From contig JBBQQT010000001.1 of the NCBI GenBank assembly GCA_038215555.1, positions 1 through 64,000 of the forward strand: a stretch of DNA of 64,000 nt, read 5' to 3'. Shown one piece after another: positions 50,892 through 59,785 of the stretch (position 1 is the stretch's first letter; each line of letters starts with the position of its first letter). The position numbers were made by a program, and so were the translations under genes. The stretch is from PFJX01 sp038215555. GTDB lineage: Bacteria > Pseudomonadota > Gammaproteobacteria > Burkholderiales > Thiobacillaceae. The notes under the pieces were generated by a model. That model saw only the letters and a program-made list of their open reading frames with translations. It made no database searches and was not told the origin of the DNA.

Positions 50892-51682
50892 CACCGATCA
50901 AGCCGATTCTGTCTTGCGCCAGGCACCAGTTGTTTTGCTTCGCCTATGTCCTCACGGCTGCCTTTTCTAGCGTCCAAGCGATGAACGTGGCGCACGCCGC
51001 CGAATTTCCCGCCACGCTCGATTGGTCGGGGCGCACCACTCTTACCTTGCCGGTTTCCGGTGTCGTCGATCACGTGTTTGCGCAAGCAGGACAACGGGTT
51101 GGCAAGGGTGAAGTGCTTGCCAGCCTCGACGCTACCTTGTTCAAAGTGGGCGTGGCGGAACAGCGCGCCGATATGGATCGTCTCGTCGAAGAACAAGCCG
51201 ACGCCAAACGCGACCTGAATCGGGTGCAAGAGTTGTATGCCCGGACAGTCGCGTCAACCATCGAACTGGATGCCGCCAAGTTGCGCTTCGCCCGCGTCAG
51301 TTCCGGCTTGGCCGCCGTGCAGGCACGCGTAGAACGAGCGCGCCGCCAACTCGCCGAATCGGAACTGCGGGCGCCGTTCGATGCCGTGATTCTGCAACGT
51401 CATGCCGAGCCTGGCCTGGTGATTGCCAGCCAATGCCAGCCGGCGGTCATGTTCACTCTTGCGCGTGCCGACCAACTGATCGCGCGCGCCCAACTCACCC
51501 CGGCGCAGGCGCTTGGCTTGCAACTTGGCGGTGAGGCCGAGGTATTGCTGGAAGGGGGCAGCCTGCAGAGCAAAGTGCAGGCGTTGTCGGTCGATGCCGA
51601 GCATCGCTACAGCCTGGAAGTGGCCATTCCACGCACGGCCAAATTAATGCCTGGTCAGCCAGCCAGCATCCGTTTGCCTTGA
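50888..51682 (+). CDS. HlyD-family membrane-fusion (periplasmic adaptor) protein
   Basis: The 264-residue adaptor has a signal segment (about 1-37, ending AHA), a biotinyl-lipoyl-like barrel (VSGVVDHVFAQAGQRVGKGE), an alpha-helical hairpin (about 75-150) and a beta-barrel domain (PFDAVILQRHAEPGLV). It links an inner-membrane pump to TolC. It is short because the membrane-proximal domain is reduced. The ATG at 50888 overlaps the TolC stop. Confidence 0.87.
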   Translation: MTPIKPILSCARHQLFCFAYVLTAAFSSVQAMNVAHAAEFPATLDWSGRTTLTLPVSGVVDHVFAQAGQRVGKGEVLASLDATLFKVGVAEQRADMDRLVEEQADAKRDLNRVQELYARTVASTIELDAAKLRFARVSSGLAAVQARVERARRQLAESELRAPFDAVILQRHAEPGLVIASQCQPAVMFTLARADQLIARAQLTPAQALGLQLGGEAEVLLEGGSLQSKVQALSVDAEHRYSLEVAIPRTAKLMPGQPASIRLP

Positions 51683-51779
51683 TACAAGCGTTGCGAAACC
51701 TGCCAAATTCGGTAACGACCTGCTGGAAGATTGACAGACCACCCCCCGCTCCTGATAATCCGCGCCTCATTTTCGCCGT

Positions 51780-51856
51780 GGTGATGTAGCTCAGACGGTT
51801 AGAGCGGTGGATTCATAACCCACAGGTCGGCGGTTCGATTCCGCCCATCACCACCA
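51780..51856 (+). tRNA. tRNA-Met (anticodon CAU, elongator type)
   Basis: The 77-nt cloverleaf has acceptor stem GGTGATG/CATCACC, a D arm, the anticodon loop TTCATAA with CAU, a T arm GGCGG-TTCGATT-CCGCC and an encoded CCA. The paired first position argues against the initiator. A lysidine-type tRNA-Ile(CAU) cannot be fully excluded. It lies directly before miaB. Confidence 0.9.
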
Positions 51857-51876
51857 TACCCCTTTCCTATTCCAGC

Positions 51877-53229
51877 ATGCCCCGCAAAGTATTCATCCGC
51901 ACCTTTGGTTGCCAGATGAACGAGTACGACTCTGACAAAATGGCAGACGTACTGGCGTTGTCGGGCGATGACGGCGAAGGCTATGAGCAGACTGACAAGG
52001 TGGAAGAGGCCGATGTCATTCTGTTCAATACCTGTTCCGTGCGTGAAAAAGCCCAGGAAAAAGTGTTCACCGACCTGGGCATGGTGCGGCATCTGAAGCA
52101 GAAGAATCCCGATCTGATCATTGGGGTCGGCGGTTGCGTCGCCAGCCAGGAAGGCGCGGCCATCGTTCAGCGCGCGCCTTACGTCGATATCGTTTTTGGG
52201 CCGCAGACATTGCATCGCTTGCCGCAGATGATGGAAAAGCGGCGCGCTTCCGGCCGCCCCCAGGTCGATATCTCGTTTCCGGAAATCGAAAAATTCGATC
52301 ACCTGCCGCCGGCGCGGGTTGAGGGCGCCACGGCTTTTGTATCGATCATGGAAGGCTGCAGCAAGTACTGCACTTTCTGCGTTGTGCCTTACACGCGTGG
52401 CGAGGAAGTCTCGCGGCCCCTGGATGATGTACTCACCGAAGTGGCCGGTCTGGCGGCGCAGGGCGTGAAAGAAGTCTCTTTGCTTGGCCAGAATGTGAAT
52501 GCCTATCGCGGCGCCATGGCGGATGGGGAAATCGCTGATTTCGCACTCCTGCTGGAACTGGTGTCGGAAATTCCCGGTATCGAGCGCATGCGTTACACCA
52601 CCTCGCATCCACGCGAGTTCACCCAGCGTTTGATCGACGTGCATGCCCGCTTGCCGAAGCTGGTGTCGCATCTGCATTTGCCGGTGCAGTCCGGTTCCGA
52701 CCGGGTGCTGGCGGCGATGAAGCGGGGTTATTCGGCGCTGGAATACAAATCCATCGTGCGCAAACTGAAAGCGGCGAAGCCGGATATCTGTCTGGCGAGC
52801 GATTTCATTGTCGGTTTCCCGGGCGAGACGGAAGAGGATTTCGAGGCCACGATGAAGTTGATCGACGATGTTGGCTTCGATTTCTCGTTCAGCTTTATCT
52901 ACAGCGCGCGCCCCGGTACGCCGGCAGCCAGCATGGTTGACGATACGCCGCAGGAATTGAAGCTACAGCGTTTGTATCGCCTGCAAGCACGGCTTAACGA
53001 ACTAGGCGGGGCGATCAGCGCCGGCATGGTGGGCAGCATGCAGAAAGTGCTGGTCGAGAAGCCGTCCAAGAAAGATGCCAATGAACTGGCCGGCCGCACC
53101 GACAATAATCGCATCGTCAACTTTGCCGGGTCGGCGCGCTTGATTGGCCAGATGGTGGATGTCCGCATCACGCAGGCCATGCCGCACAGTCTGCGCGGTG
53201 AGGTCGTCATCTACCCGGATATTGCATAA
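51877..53229 (+). CDS. miaB: tRNA methylthiotransferase MiaB
   Basis: The 450-residue radical-SAM enzyme adds a methylthio group to i6A37 of tRNAs. The auxiliary cluster cysteines lie in TFGCQMNEYDSD, FNTCSVREKAQ and GGCVASQEG. The radical-SAM CX3CX2C is seen in EGCSKYCTFCVVPYTRG. A TRAM domain ends the protein. It begins the conserved order miaB, phoH-like, ybeY, corC. Confidence 0.97.
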   Translation: MPRKVFIRTFGCQMNEYDSDKMADVLALSGDDGEGYEQTDKVEEADVILFNTCSVREKAQEKVFTDLGMVRHLKQKNPDLIIGVGGCVASQEGAAIVQRAPYVDIVFGPQTLHRLPQMMEKRRASGRPQVDISFPEIEKFDHLPPARVEGATAFVSIMEGCSKYCTFCVVPYTRGEEVSRPLDDVLTEVAGLAAQGVKEVSLLGQNVNAYRGAMADGEIADFALLLELVSEIPGIERMRYTTSHPREFTQRLIDVHARLPKLVSHLHLPVQSGSDRVLAAMKRGYSALEYKSIVRKLKAAKPDICLASDFIVGFPGETEEDFEATMKLIDDVGFDFSFSFIYSARPGTPAASMVDDTPQELKLQRLYRLQARLNELGGAISAGMVGSMQKVLVEKPSKKDANELAGRTDNNRIVNFAGSARLIGQMVDVRITQAMPHSLRGEVVIYPDIA

Positions 53230-53384
53230 ATGCTCGCGCGCCCTCGCTGGTCCCTTGTCCGCACTGGAAAGTTTCCCTCAGTCGTGCGTATGAATAACTA
53301 CGCCGCTCCTTCGCGAAATTCCCATTGCAAACAAGGTCCGGCGCGATCATCACGCGAATTTATGAAATATCCGGGCTAAGCCTG

Positions 53385-54329
53385 ATGGAACTGGTCTCTT
53401 TCGTCCCCGTCGATAACGCCCGTCTGGCCAATTTGTGTGGCGTGCTGGACGAAAACCTGCGCCAGATTGAAACCGCCCTGAATGTGACGATCGCGCGGCG
53501 CGGCGAAGTGTTTCAGGTTGATGGCGAGAAAGCCCGGCAGGCAGTCAAACTGTTGCAGGATTTCTACCAGCGTGCGCGCAATCCGCTCGATATCGACGAG
53601 GTTCAGCTGGCGTTGGTTGAATCCGAGCACAAGTCCGCGCTGGCGAGTCAGGAAAGCGAAATTCCGGTTCTGATGACCCGGCGAGCCGGCTTGCATGGCC
53701 GCACCGAGCGGCAGAACCAATATATCCGCCAGATGCAGGAATTCGATATCACCTTCGGCATCGGCCCAGCCGGCACCGGCAAGACTTATCTCGCGGTGGC
53801 CGGCGCAGTGGATGCGCTGGAACGCGATCTGGTCAAGCGCATCGTCCTGGTGCGGCCAGCGGTGGAAGCCGGCGAGCGGCTGGGTTTTCTGCCCGGGGAT
53901 ATGGTGCAGAAGGTCGATCCGTATTTGCGTCCTCTATATGACGCGTTGTATGACCTGATGGGTTTCGACAAGGTGACGCGCGCCTTCGAGCGGCAGATCA
54001 TTGAGATCGCGCCGCTGGCGTTCATGCGCGGCCGCACGCTGAATCATGCGTTCATCATCCTGGATGAAGCGCAGAACACGACGCCGGAGCAGATGAAAAT
54101 GTTCCTCACCCGGATTGGTTTCGGTTCTCGCGCGGTGGTCACCGGCGATGTGACCCAGATCGATCTGCAACGTGGCCAGAAATGCGGCCTGATCGAAGCG
54201 CGCGAGGTGTTGAAGGAAGTGCGCGGCCTCGCCTTCACCGAATTTAGGAATGACGATGTCGTGCGGCATCCGCTGGTCGCCCGCATCGTCGATGCTTATG
54301 ACGCGTTCTATGTCCGATCCAAAGCTTGA
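53385..54329 (+). CDS. ybeZ: PhoH-like ATPase (YbeZ)
   Basis: The 314-residue protein has a Walker A GPAGTGKTYLAV, Walker B FIILDEAQN and RNA-helicase-like features. YbeZ works with the endonuclease YbeY in 16S rRNA processing. The ATG at 53385 fits the family start; earlier in-frame codons lack support. It overlaps ybeY by 20 bases. Confidence 0.93.
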   Translation: MELVSFVPVDNARLANLCGVLDENLRQIETALNVTIARRGEVFQVDGEKARQAVKLLQDFYQRARNPLDIDEVQLALVESEHKSALASQESEIPVLMTRRAGLHGRTERQNQYIRQMQEFDITFGIGPAGTGKTYLAVAGAVDALERDLVKRIVLVRPAVEAGERLGFLPGDMVQKVDPYLRPLYDALYDLMGFDKVTRAFERQIIEIAPLAFMRGRTLNHAFIILDEAQNTTPEQMKMFLTRIGFGSRAVVTGDVTQIDLQRGQKCGLIEAREVLKEVRGLAFTEFRNDDVVRHPLVARIVDAYDAFYVRSKA

Positions 54330-54768
54330 CCTGAATCTTCAGTTCGCGGTCAAGAAGTCCAAACGTCCGCCCCGGTCGAAATTTCGACGCTGGGCGAAAG
54401 CCGCGCTGATGCGGGATGCCGAGCTGGCATTGCGCGTTGTCGATGAGGCGGAAGGCCGCACGCTCAACCGCGACTATCGCGGCAAGGATTACGCCACCAA
54501 CGTGCTGACCTTCGCTTATGGTGCCGCAGGCGAGATGGGTCGGTTGTCCGGCGACATCGTGATCTGCGCGCCGGTGGCGGCGCGCGAGGCGGCGGAGCAG
54601 GGCATCACGCTGGAAGCCCATTTCGCACATCTGACGGTGCATGGCATGTTGCATTTGCAAGGCTATGATCATGAGACGGATGCGGAAGCCGGAACCATGG
54701 AATCAATTGAAAGCTTTATCATGCGGCGACTGGGGTATTCCGACCCTTATGACGCCCCGCAGCAGTAA
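54310..54768 (+). CDS. ybeY: Endoribonuclease YbeY
   Basis: The 152-residue metalloprotein has the zinc motif HGMLHLQGYDH (HxxxHxxxxxH), and acts in 16S rRNA maturation and ribosome quality control. The ATG at 54310 is used; it lies inside the ybeZ gene, and such overlap is usual for this pair. It ends 12 bp before corC. Confidence 0.95.
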   Translation: MSDPKLDLNLQFAVKKSKRPPRSKFRRWAKAALMRDAELALRVVDEAEGRTLNRDYRGKDYATNVLTFAYGAAGEMGRLSGDIVICAPVAAREAAEQGITLEAHFAHLTVHGMLHLQGYDHETDAEAGTMESIESFIMRRLGYSDPYDAPQQ

Positions 54769-54780
54769 ACGACTAAACCA

Positions 54781-55644
54781 ATGGACGATAGCCACTTACC
54801 CCGACCCAGTTTCCTCGAACGTCTGACTTCCTGGCTCTCACGCGAGCCGGACAACCGCGAGGAGTTGCTCGAACTCCTGCACGCGGCTTACGAAAACAAC
54901 CTGCTCGATGCCGATGCGCTGGCGATGATCGAGGGCGTCATGCAGGTGTCGGAAATGCAGGTGCGCGATATCATGATTCCGCGCGCGCAGATGGTTGTGG
55001 TGGACATCAACGAACCGCGCGAAGTCCTTTTGCCCTACGTGATCGAAACGGCGCACTCGCGTTTTCCGGCCGTCGACGGCGAGCGTGACAACGTGATCGG
55101 CATCCTGTTGGCGAAGGATCTGCTGCGCATGTTCAGCGAGGAAGACCTCAATCTGCGCGATCAGTTGCGGCCGGCCATCTTCATCCCGGAATCGAAGCGG
55201 CTCAACGTGCTGTTGAAGGAATTCCGGGCGTCCCGCAATCACATCGCCATTGTTGTCGATGAATATGGTGGCGTCGCCGGCCTGGTGACCATCGAGGACG
55301 TGCTGGAGCAAATCGTCGGCGACATCGAGGATGAATACGATTACGACGAGGATGAAGACAATATCCTGACCGAAGATGGCGATGACGAACATGGCGTTGC
55401 CTGGCGGGTCAAGGCGCAGACCGAGATTGGCGATCTTAACCAGGCACTGGGCGCCAGCTTCGCCGATGATGAGTTCGATACCGTGGGCGGTCTGGTGACG
55501 CATGCCTTCGGACGCGTGCCGAAACGCGGCGATAGTATCGAAATCGGCGCATTTCGCTTTCAAGTATTGCGCGCCGACAGTCGCCGCCTGCACACCTTGC
55601 ACGTTGAGAGACTGCAACAAGCCAGTCTGCTCAACCTGACTTGA
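54781..55644 (+). CDS. ybeX: CBS/transporter-associated domain protein CorC (YbeX)
   Basis: The 287-residue cytoplasmic protein has paired CBS domains (about 60-185; MIPRAQMVVVDI, VVDEYGGVAGLVTIEDVLEQ), an acidic Asp/Glu tract (EDEYDYDEDEDN) and a C-terminal CorC/HlyC domain. It is linked to magnesium and cobalt handling and to ribosome function. The usual next gene, lnt, is absent; a 90-bp gap leads to ygfZ. Confidence 0.93.
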   Translation: MDDSHLPRPSFLERLTSWLSREPDNREELLELLHAAYENNLLDADALAMIEGVMQVSEMQVRDIMIPRAQMVVVDINEPREVLLPYVIETAHSRFPAVDGERDNVIGILLAKDLLRMFSEEDLNLRDQLRPAIFIPESKRLNVLLKEFRASRNHIAIVVDEYGGVAGLVTIEDVLEQIVGDIEDEYDYDEDEDNILTEDGDDEHGVAWRVKAQTEIGDLNQALGASFADDEFDTVGGLVTHAFGRVPKRGDSIEIGAFRFQVLRADSRRLHTLHVERLQQASLLNLT

Positions 55645-55733
55645 GCGAGCGCATCAAGACCCCTTCCGATTCAGGCTTGAATTCCTCGCTTGCGGGCGCA
55701 TTTGCCGGAAGCACACTTTTACTAGGATGACCG

Positions 55734-56759
55734 ATGACGACCTGGACCGAATTCCTGACTAGCCAGGGGGCCGCGTTTGCCGATGCCACTGTGGTTGATT
55801 TTGGTGACGCCAAGGCTGAACTTGCCGCAGCGGCTGCGAAAACGGTGATTGCCGATCTGTCCCAGTTTGGCTTGATCGGTTTGGCCGGAGAAGAGGCGCA
55901 AACCTTTCTGCATGGCCAGATCACCAACGATCTGCGCGGCTTGACCGATCAGGCCGCGGTGTTTGCCGGTTATCTCTCCGCCAAGGGGCGCATGCTGGCG
56001 AATTTCCTGGTAATGAAACGGGGTGACGATGTCCTGGTTATGTTGCCCACTTCGTTGCGTGAACCGATCCAGAAACGTTTGTCGATGTTCATTCTGCGCA
56101 GCAAGGTGAAAGCGCGCGATGCCAGCGCGGAATGGGTGCGCCTCGGGGTGAATGGCCCCAACGCCAGCCAGGCGCTGACTGACACCCTGGGCTACGAACT
56201 GCCTGGCGGCCTGATGGGCATGGCGCAGGGTGACCAGACATTCGTTCTGCGCTTGGGCGACCAACGTTTTGATGTTTTTGTGCAGCCCGAAGTGGCGCCG
56301 GCAATCTGGCAAAAACTGTCTTCTCAGTGCCGGCCGGTTGGCGCGCCAGCCTGGGATTGGCTGATGGTGCAAAGCGGAGTGCCGATGGTGTTGCCGCAAA
56401 CGCAGGATCATTTCGTGCCGCAGATGGCGAATATGGAATTGCTTGGCGGCGTCAGCTTCAACAAGGGCTGCTACCCCGGCCAGGAAATCGTCGCGCGCAG
56501 TCAGTATCTGGGCAAGGTAAAACGGCGTCTCTTTTTGGCGCATATCGATGCCGCCGCTGCCGCCGGTGACGAGTTGTTCAGCAGCGAACTGCAGGATCAG
56601 GCCGCTGGCCATATCGCCAACGCTGCACCCGCGCCGAACGGCGGTTTCGACGTTCTGGCGGTGGTGCACAACAGTTGCGTCGAAGCGGGCGATGTCCACT
56701 TGAAAGCGCGCGATGGTGCACCGCTGTTGTTTCGGCCATTGCCCTATCCGGTGGCCTGA
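55734..56759 (+). CDS. ygfZ: Folate-binding protein YgfZ
   Basis: The 341-residue GcvT-like protein aids Fe-S cluster enzymes such as MiaB. The family signature is KGCYPGQE in VSFNKGCYPGQEIVARS, with its functional cysteine. The N-terminal half has LHGQITNDLRGLTDQ. It adjoins miaB-ybeX in this window, consistent with MiaB as a YgfZ-dependent enzyme. Confidence 0.95.
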   Translation: MTTWTEFLTSQGAAFADATVVDFGDAKAELAAAAAKTVIADLSQFGLIGLAGEEAQTFLHGQITNDLRGLTDQAAVFAGYLSAKGRMLANFLVMKRGDDVLVMLPTSLREPIQKRLSMFILRSKVKARDASAEWVRLGVNGPNASQALTDTLGYELPGGLMGMAQGDQTFVLRLGDQRFDVFVQPEVAPAIWQKLSSQCRPVGAPAWDWLMVQSGVPMVLPQTQDHFVPQMANMELLGGVSFNKGCYPGQEIVARSQYLGKVKRRLFLAHIDAAAAAGDELFSSELQDQAAGHIANAAPAPNGGFDVLAVVHNSCVEAGDVHLKARDGAPLLFRPLPYPVA

Positions 56760-56760
56760 T

Positions 56761-57057
56761 TTGCATAGTTATTTCGTCTGGTATCGGGTCACTCAGGCGG
56801 ATTCCGATACTGAAACCGCCATCCGCAGCATGATCTCCCGCCTGGCCTGCCGCTCAGGCGTCAGCGGCCGCTTGCTGAAAAAACGCGATGAACCCCGGTT
56901 GTGGATGGAGACTTATGCCGACGTCGCCGATCTGGCGCGTTTCGAGCATCTGTTGCGGCAAGCGGTGGATGAATATGACGTCGAAATGTTCATCGACGGC
57001 AATCGTTGTACCGAATGCTTCCTGGCTGCTGAACCGGTTGCCGCCGCCTGCGCCTGA
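56761..57057 (+). CDS. DUF4936 family protein (hypothetical)
   Basis: The 98-residue protein starts at TTG one base after the ygfZ stop. It contains YFVWYRVTQADSDTETAI and DEYDVEMFIDGNRCTECF and resembles a small stress-response antibiotic-monooxygenase-like fold. Such proteins often follow ygfZ in Betaproteobacteria. No function is known. The start is uncertain because no ribosome-binding site is seen. Confidence 0.65.
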   Translation: MHSYFVWYRVTQADSDTETAIRSMISRLACRSGVSGRLLKKRDEPRLWMETYADVADLARFEHLLRQAVDEYDVEMFIDGNRCTECFLAAEPVAAACA

Positions 57058-57080
57058 GATAGTCAAGCTCAGGGCCAAGC

Positions 57081-57833
57081 TCAGCCAACCAGGCTGCAGA
57101 CTTCGCAGCCGGGGTCTTTCTTCAGTCGCAAGGTGCGCCAATCGGCGCTCAATGCTTCATGCAACAACAGCCGGCCGGACAGGCTTTCACCACTTCCGAT
57201 CAGCAGTTTCAGCGCTTCCACTGCCTGAATTGAACCCACTACACCCACCAAGGGCGAAAATACACCGAATTCGGCGCAGCGCATTTCTGCATCCTGTGCG
57301 TGTTCCGGGAACAGGCAGGCGTAGCAGGGTGCGGTCTCGTCGCGCAGGTCGAATACGGTGATCTGCCCATCAAAGCGCACGGCCGCGCCGGACACCAATG
57401 GCTTGCGGTGACGCACGCAGGCGCGGTTGATGGCGTGCCGGGTGGGAAAGTTGTCGCTGCAGTCGAGAACCACATCCGCCTGGGCAACCGCGGCATCCAA
57501 CGTCTCGCCTTGCAGGCGCAGTTGCAGGGCGCTGATCTGGATATCCGGATTCATCTCGTGCATGCGCCGGGCCGCCGATTCCGCCTTGTTGACGCCGAGA
57601 CTGTGCATGTCGTGGGCGATCTGGCGTTGAAGGTTGGTCAGTTCAACCGTGTCATCGTCCGCCAGCGTGATGCGGCCGACGCCGGCCGCTGCCAGATACA
57701 GCGCCACCGGGCTGCCGAGTCCGCCGGCACCGATGATCAGCGCATGTGCGGCAAGCAGTTTTTCCTGTCCGGCGATGCCGATCTGGTCGAGCAGGATGTG
57801 GCGCGAATAGCGCAGGAGTTGATCGTCGTTCAT
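57081..57833 (-). CDS. ThiF/MoeB/HesA-family adenylyltransferase
   Basis: The 250-residue E1-like enzyme activates the C-terminus of a ThiS- or MoaD-type sulfur carrier. It has the ATP loop GAGGLGSPVALYLAAAGVG, an RQ motif (NLQRQIAH) and two CxxC zinc pairs (CYAC and CEVC). Which pathway (thiamine, molybdopterin or a sulfur relay) it serves cannot be read from context. The ATG at 57833 (MNDDQLLRYSRHILL) is the family start; the longer open frame is read into the next gene. Confidence 0.88.
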   Translation of the reverse strand: MNDDQLLRYSRHILLDQIGIAGQEKLLAAHALIIGAGGLGSPVALYLAAAGVGRITLADDDTVELTNLQRQIAHDMHSLGVNKAESAARRMHEMNPDIQISALQLRLQGETLDAAVAQADVVLDCSDNFPTRHAINRACVRHRKPLVSGAAVRFDGQITVFDLRDETAPCYACLFPEHAQDAEMRCAEFGVFSPLVGVVGSIQAVEALKLLIGSGESLSGRLLLHEALSADWRTLRLKKDPGCEVCSLVG

Positions 57834-57855
57834 TGCAGGGGATGCCGGGCGCGAG

Positions 57856-58251
57856 TTACTTGTAGCGCCGCCATTCCGCCGGTGTTTCGTCGTGATCGCC
57901 ATGCGGCCGCTTGGTCCAGGCTTCGATATGCGCCGGGTAGTTTTTCGTGCGCGGCGCCGGTTTGCCAAGGTTTTCGCGTTGTACCCGTTCGCAGTAATAC
58001 GCCAGATTGCGTTTGATCCGGATCAGCAGGCTGCCTTCGAGATGCAGGCCTTGCGCCCAGAGCAACGTTTCGATGTCCTCCAGGCAGTGATCGGCAATGC
58101 AATATTCGATTTGCAGGCTGAGCGGGCCAAGCGCGCTGGTTTTGAGGCCGGGTAACTGTCCCAGCAGGTCCAGTGCGGGCTGAATCTGGCCCGGCGGCAG
58201 CGGGTGGAAGATGATTTCACGACGCTTTTGAATGTCGCAAGCGGCCGACAT
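57856..58251 (-). CDS. Conserved hypothetical protein (131 residues)
   Basis: The protein is soluble and has no recognised domain. Features are a predicted beta-alpha start (IQKRREIIFHPLPPGQIQPA), SLQIEYCIADHCLEDIETLL with two cysteines, and a basic Pro/His-rich C-terminus. It sits between ctpA and the MoeB-like gene with gaps of about 10 and 22 bp, so it is part of that unit. No function is proposed. Confidence 0.6.
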   Translation of the reverse strand: MSAACDIQKRREIIFHPLPPGQIQPALDLLGQLPGLKTSALGPLSLQIEYCIADHCLEDIETLLWAQGLHLEGSLLIRIKRNLAYYCERVQRENLGKPAPRTKNYPAHIEAWTKRPHGDHDETPAEWRRYK

Positions 58252-58261
58252 TCCGCGGCTC

Positions 58262-59692
58262 CTAGTCTTTCCGGCTTTGCAACAGAGACAAACCTTTGAG
58301 CAAGGTCAGCGCCTGATTGAATTGGTAGTCGTTCTTGCTGACGATCTCGCCCGGCTCAAGCTTGGGTTTGCCATGTGGCTTGTCGGTGGCGGGCTTGGCG
58401 TCTTTCGCCTTCTCGTCTTTCACCTTCTCGTCTTTTGGCTTGGTTTCCGTCTTGCTCAAGGCTTCCTGGTCGTTGCTCAAGTGCTTGTCGAGATCGGCCT
58501 CGCGGACTTCCATCTTGGGTTCTTCATTACTCGAAATGGTGGCATCTTCGATAATGATGTCCGGCGTAATGCCCTTGGCTTGAATGCTACGGCCGTTCGG
58601 GGTGAAGTAACGCGCGGTGGTGAGCTTGATGGCAGTGCCATTGTTGAGCGGCAGGATGGTTTGCACCGAGCCTTTGCCGAAGGTCTGCGTGCCGAGAAGC
58701 ACGGCGCGCTTGTGATCCTGCAATGCGCCCGCCACGATTTCAGATGCCGAGGCGGAGCCGCCATTGACCAACACAACCATGGGCACCTTTTTGGTCCACG
58801 CCGGCAGGTTTTTCAGATAGTCGCTTTCACCAGGACGCAAGTAGTTTTCGCGCGAGTTGGTCAGACGCATTTTGGCGTCCTCCGTGCGGCCATCGGTGTA
58901 GACCACCAGATCGTTGGGTTTCAGGAAGGCGCCGGACACTGCGACGGCCGTGTTGAGCAGACCGCCCGGGTCGTTGCGCAAATCGAGCACCAAACCGCTC
59001 AGCGCTTCGCCCTTGTTCTGGGTTTGCAGGTCTTTCAATGCGCTGACCAGGTTTTCGCCGGAATGCTCCTGGAATTGGGTGATACGCACATAGCCGAAAT
59101 TGGGCTCAGCCAATTTGTATTTGACGCTCTTGATCTTGATCACAGCGCGAGTCAGCGTCAGCGTCAGCGGCTTGCCTTCGCCTTTGCGCACTATGGTCAG
59201 CACGATGTCGGTGCCCGGCTTGCCGCGCATCTTCTTGACCGCATCGTTCAAGGTCATGCCCTTGACCGGGGTGTCATCCAGCTTGATCACCAGATCGCCA
59301 CTTTTTACGCCCGCCTTGAATGCCGGGGTGTCTTCGATGGGGGAGACCACCTTGACGAAGCCATCTTCCATGCCGACTTCAATGCCGAGGCCGCCGAATT
59401 CACCCTGGGTGCCAACCTGGAGTTCCTTGAAGGCTTCGTCATCCAGATAAGAGGAATGAGGGTCGAGCCCGGTCAACATGCCGTTGATGGCTTCGGTGAT
59501 CAGTTTCTTGTCTTCCACCGGCTCGACATAGTCGCTCTTGATCTTGCCGAAGATTTCACTGAACGCGCGCAGATCTTCGATCGGCAAGGCTTCCGGTTCG
59601 CGGTCGGCGATGGCCGGATAGTTGAGTGTCAGCGCGGCGCCGAAAACGATGCCGATGCCGATCAGACTGAATTGTTTAAGCTTGCCTGACAT
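58262..59692 (-). CDS. ctpA: S41 carboxy-terminal processing protease
   Basis: The 476-residue periplasmic protease has an N-terminal anchor (about 8-28), a PDZ domain (about 90-170; GLGIEVGMEDGFVKVV) and the S41 domain. The catalytic serine is in NGGSASASEI and the lysine in TFGKGSVQTI. A Lys/Glu/Asp-rich stretch follows (about 410-450). It removes C-terminal tails of envelope proteins. Gene order with envC and gpmI is conserved. Confidence 0.95.
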   Translation of the reverse strand: MSGKLKQFSLIGIGIVFGAALTLNYPAIADREPEALPIEDLRAFSEIFGKIKSDYVEPVEDKKLITEAINGMLTGLDPHSSYLDDEAFKELQVGTQGEFGGLGIEVGMEDGFVKVVSPIEDTPAFKAGVKSGDLVIKLDDTPVKGMTLNDAVKKMRGKPGTDIVLTIVRKGEGKPLTLTLTRAVIKIKSVKYKLAEPNFGYVRITQFQEHSGENLVSALKDLQTQNKGEALSGLVLDLRNDPGGLLNTAVAVSGAFLKPNDLVVYTDGRTEDAKMRLTNSRENYLRPGESDYLKNLPAWTKKVPMVVLVNGGSASASEIVAGALQDHKRAVLLGTQTFGKGSVQTILPLNNGTAIKLTTARYFTPNGRSIQAKGITPDIIIEDATISSNEEPKMEVREADLDKHLSNDQEALSKTETKPKDEKVKDEKAKDAKPATDKPHGKPKLEPGEIVSKNDYQFNQALTLLKGLSLLQSRKD

Positions 59693-59785
59693 GGTGCCTC
59701 TTGATCTTGATTGAGCGAACGGGGTTCTGACTACGAATAACTAAAAGAATTTCAGCATCTAAATGAATTGTCTCAGGCTCGCGAT

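Noticed and set aside
58232..59689. A 485-codon plus-strand frame opposite ctpA
   Set aside because: ctpA has clear PDZ and S41 catalytic motifs on the minus strand; the opposite frame has none.
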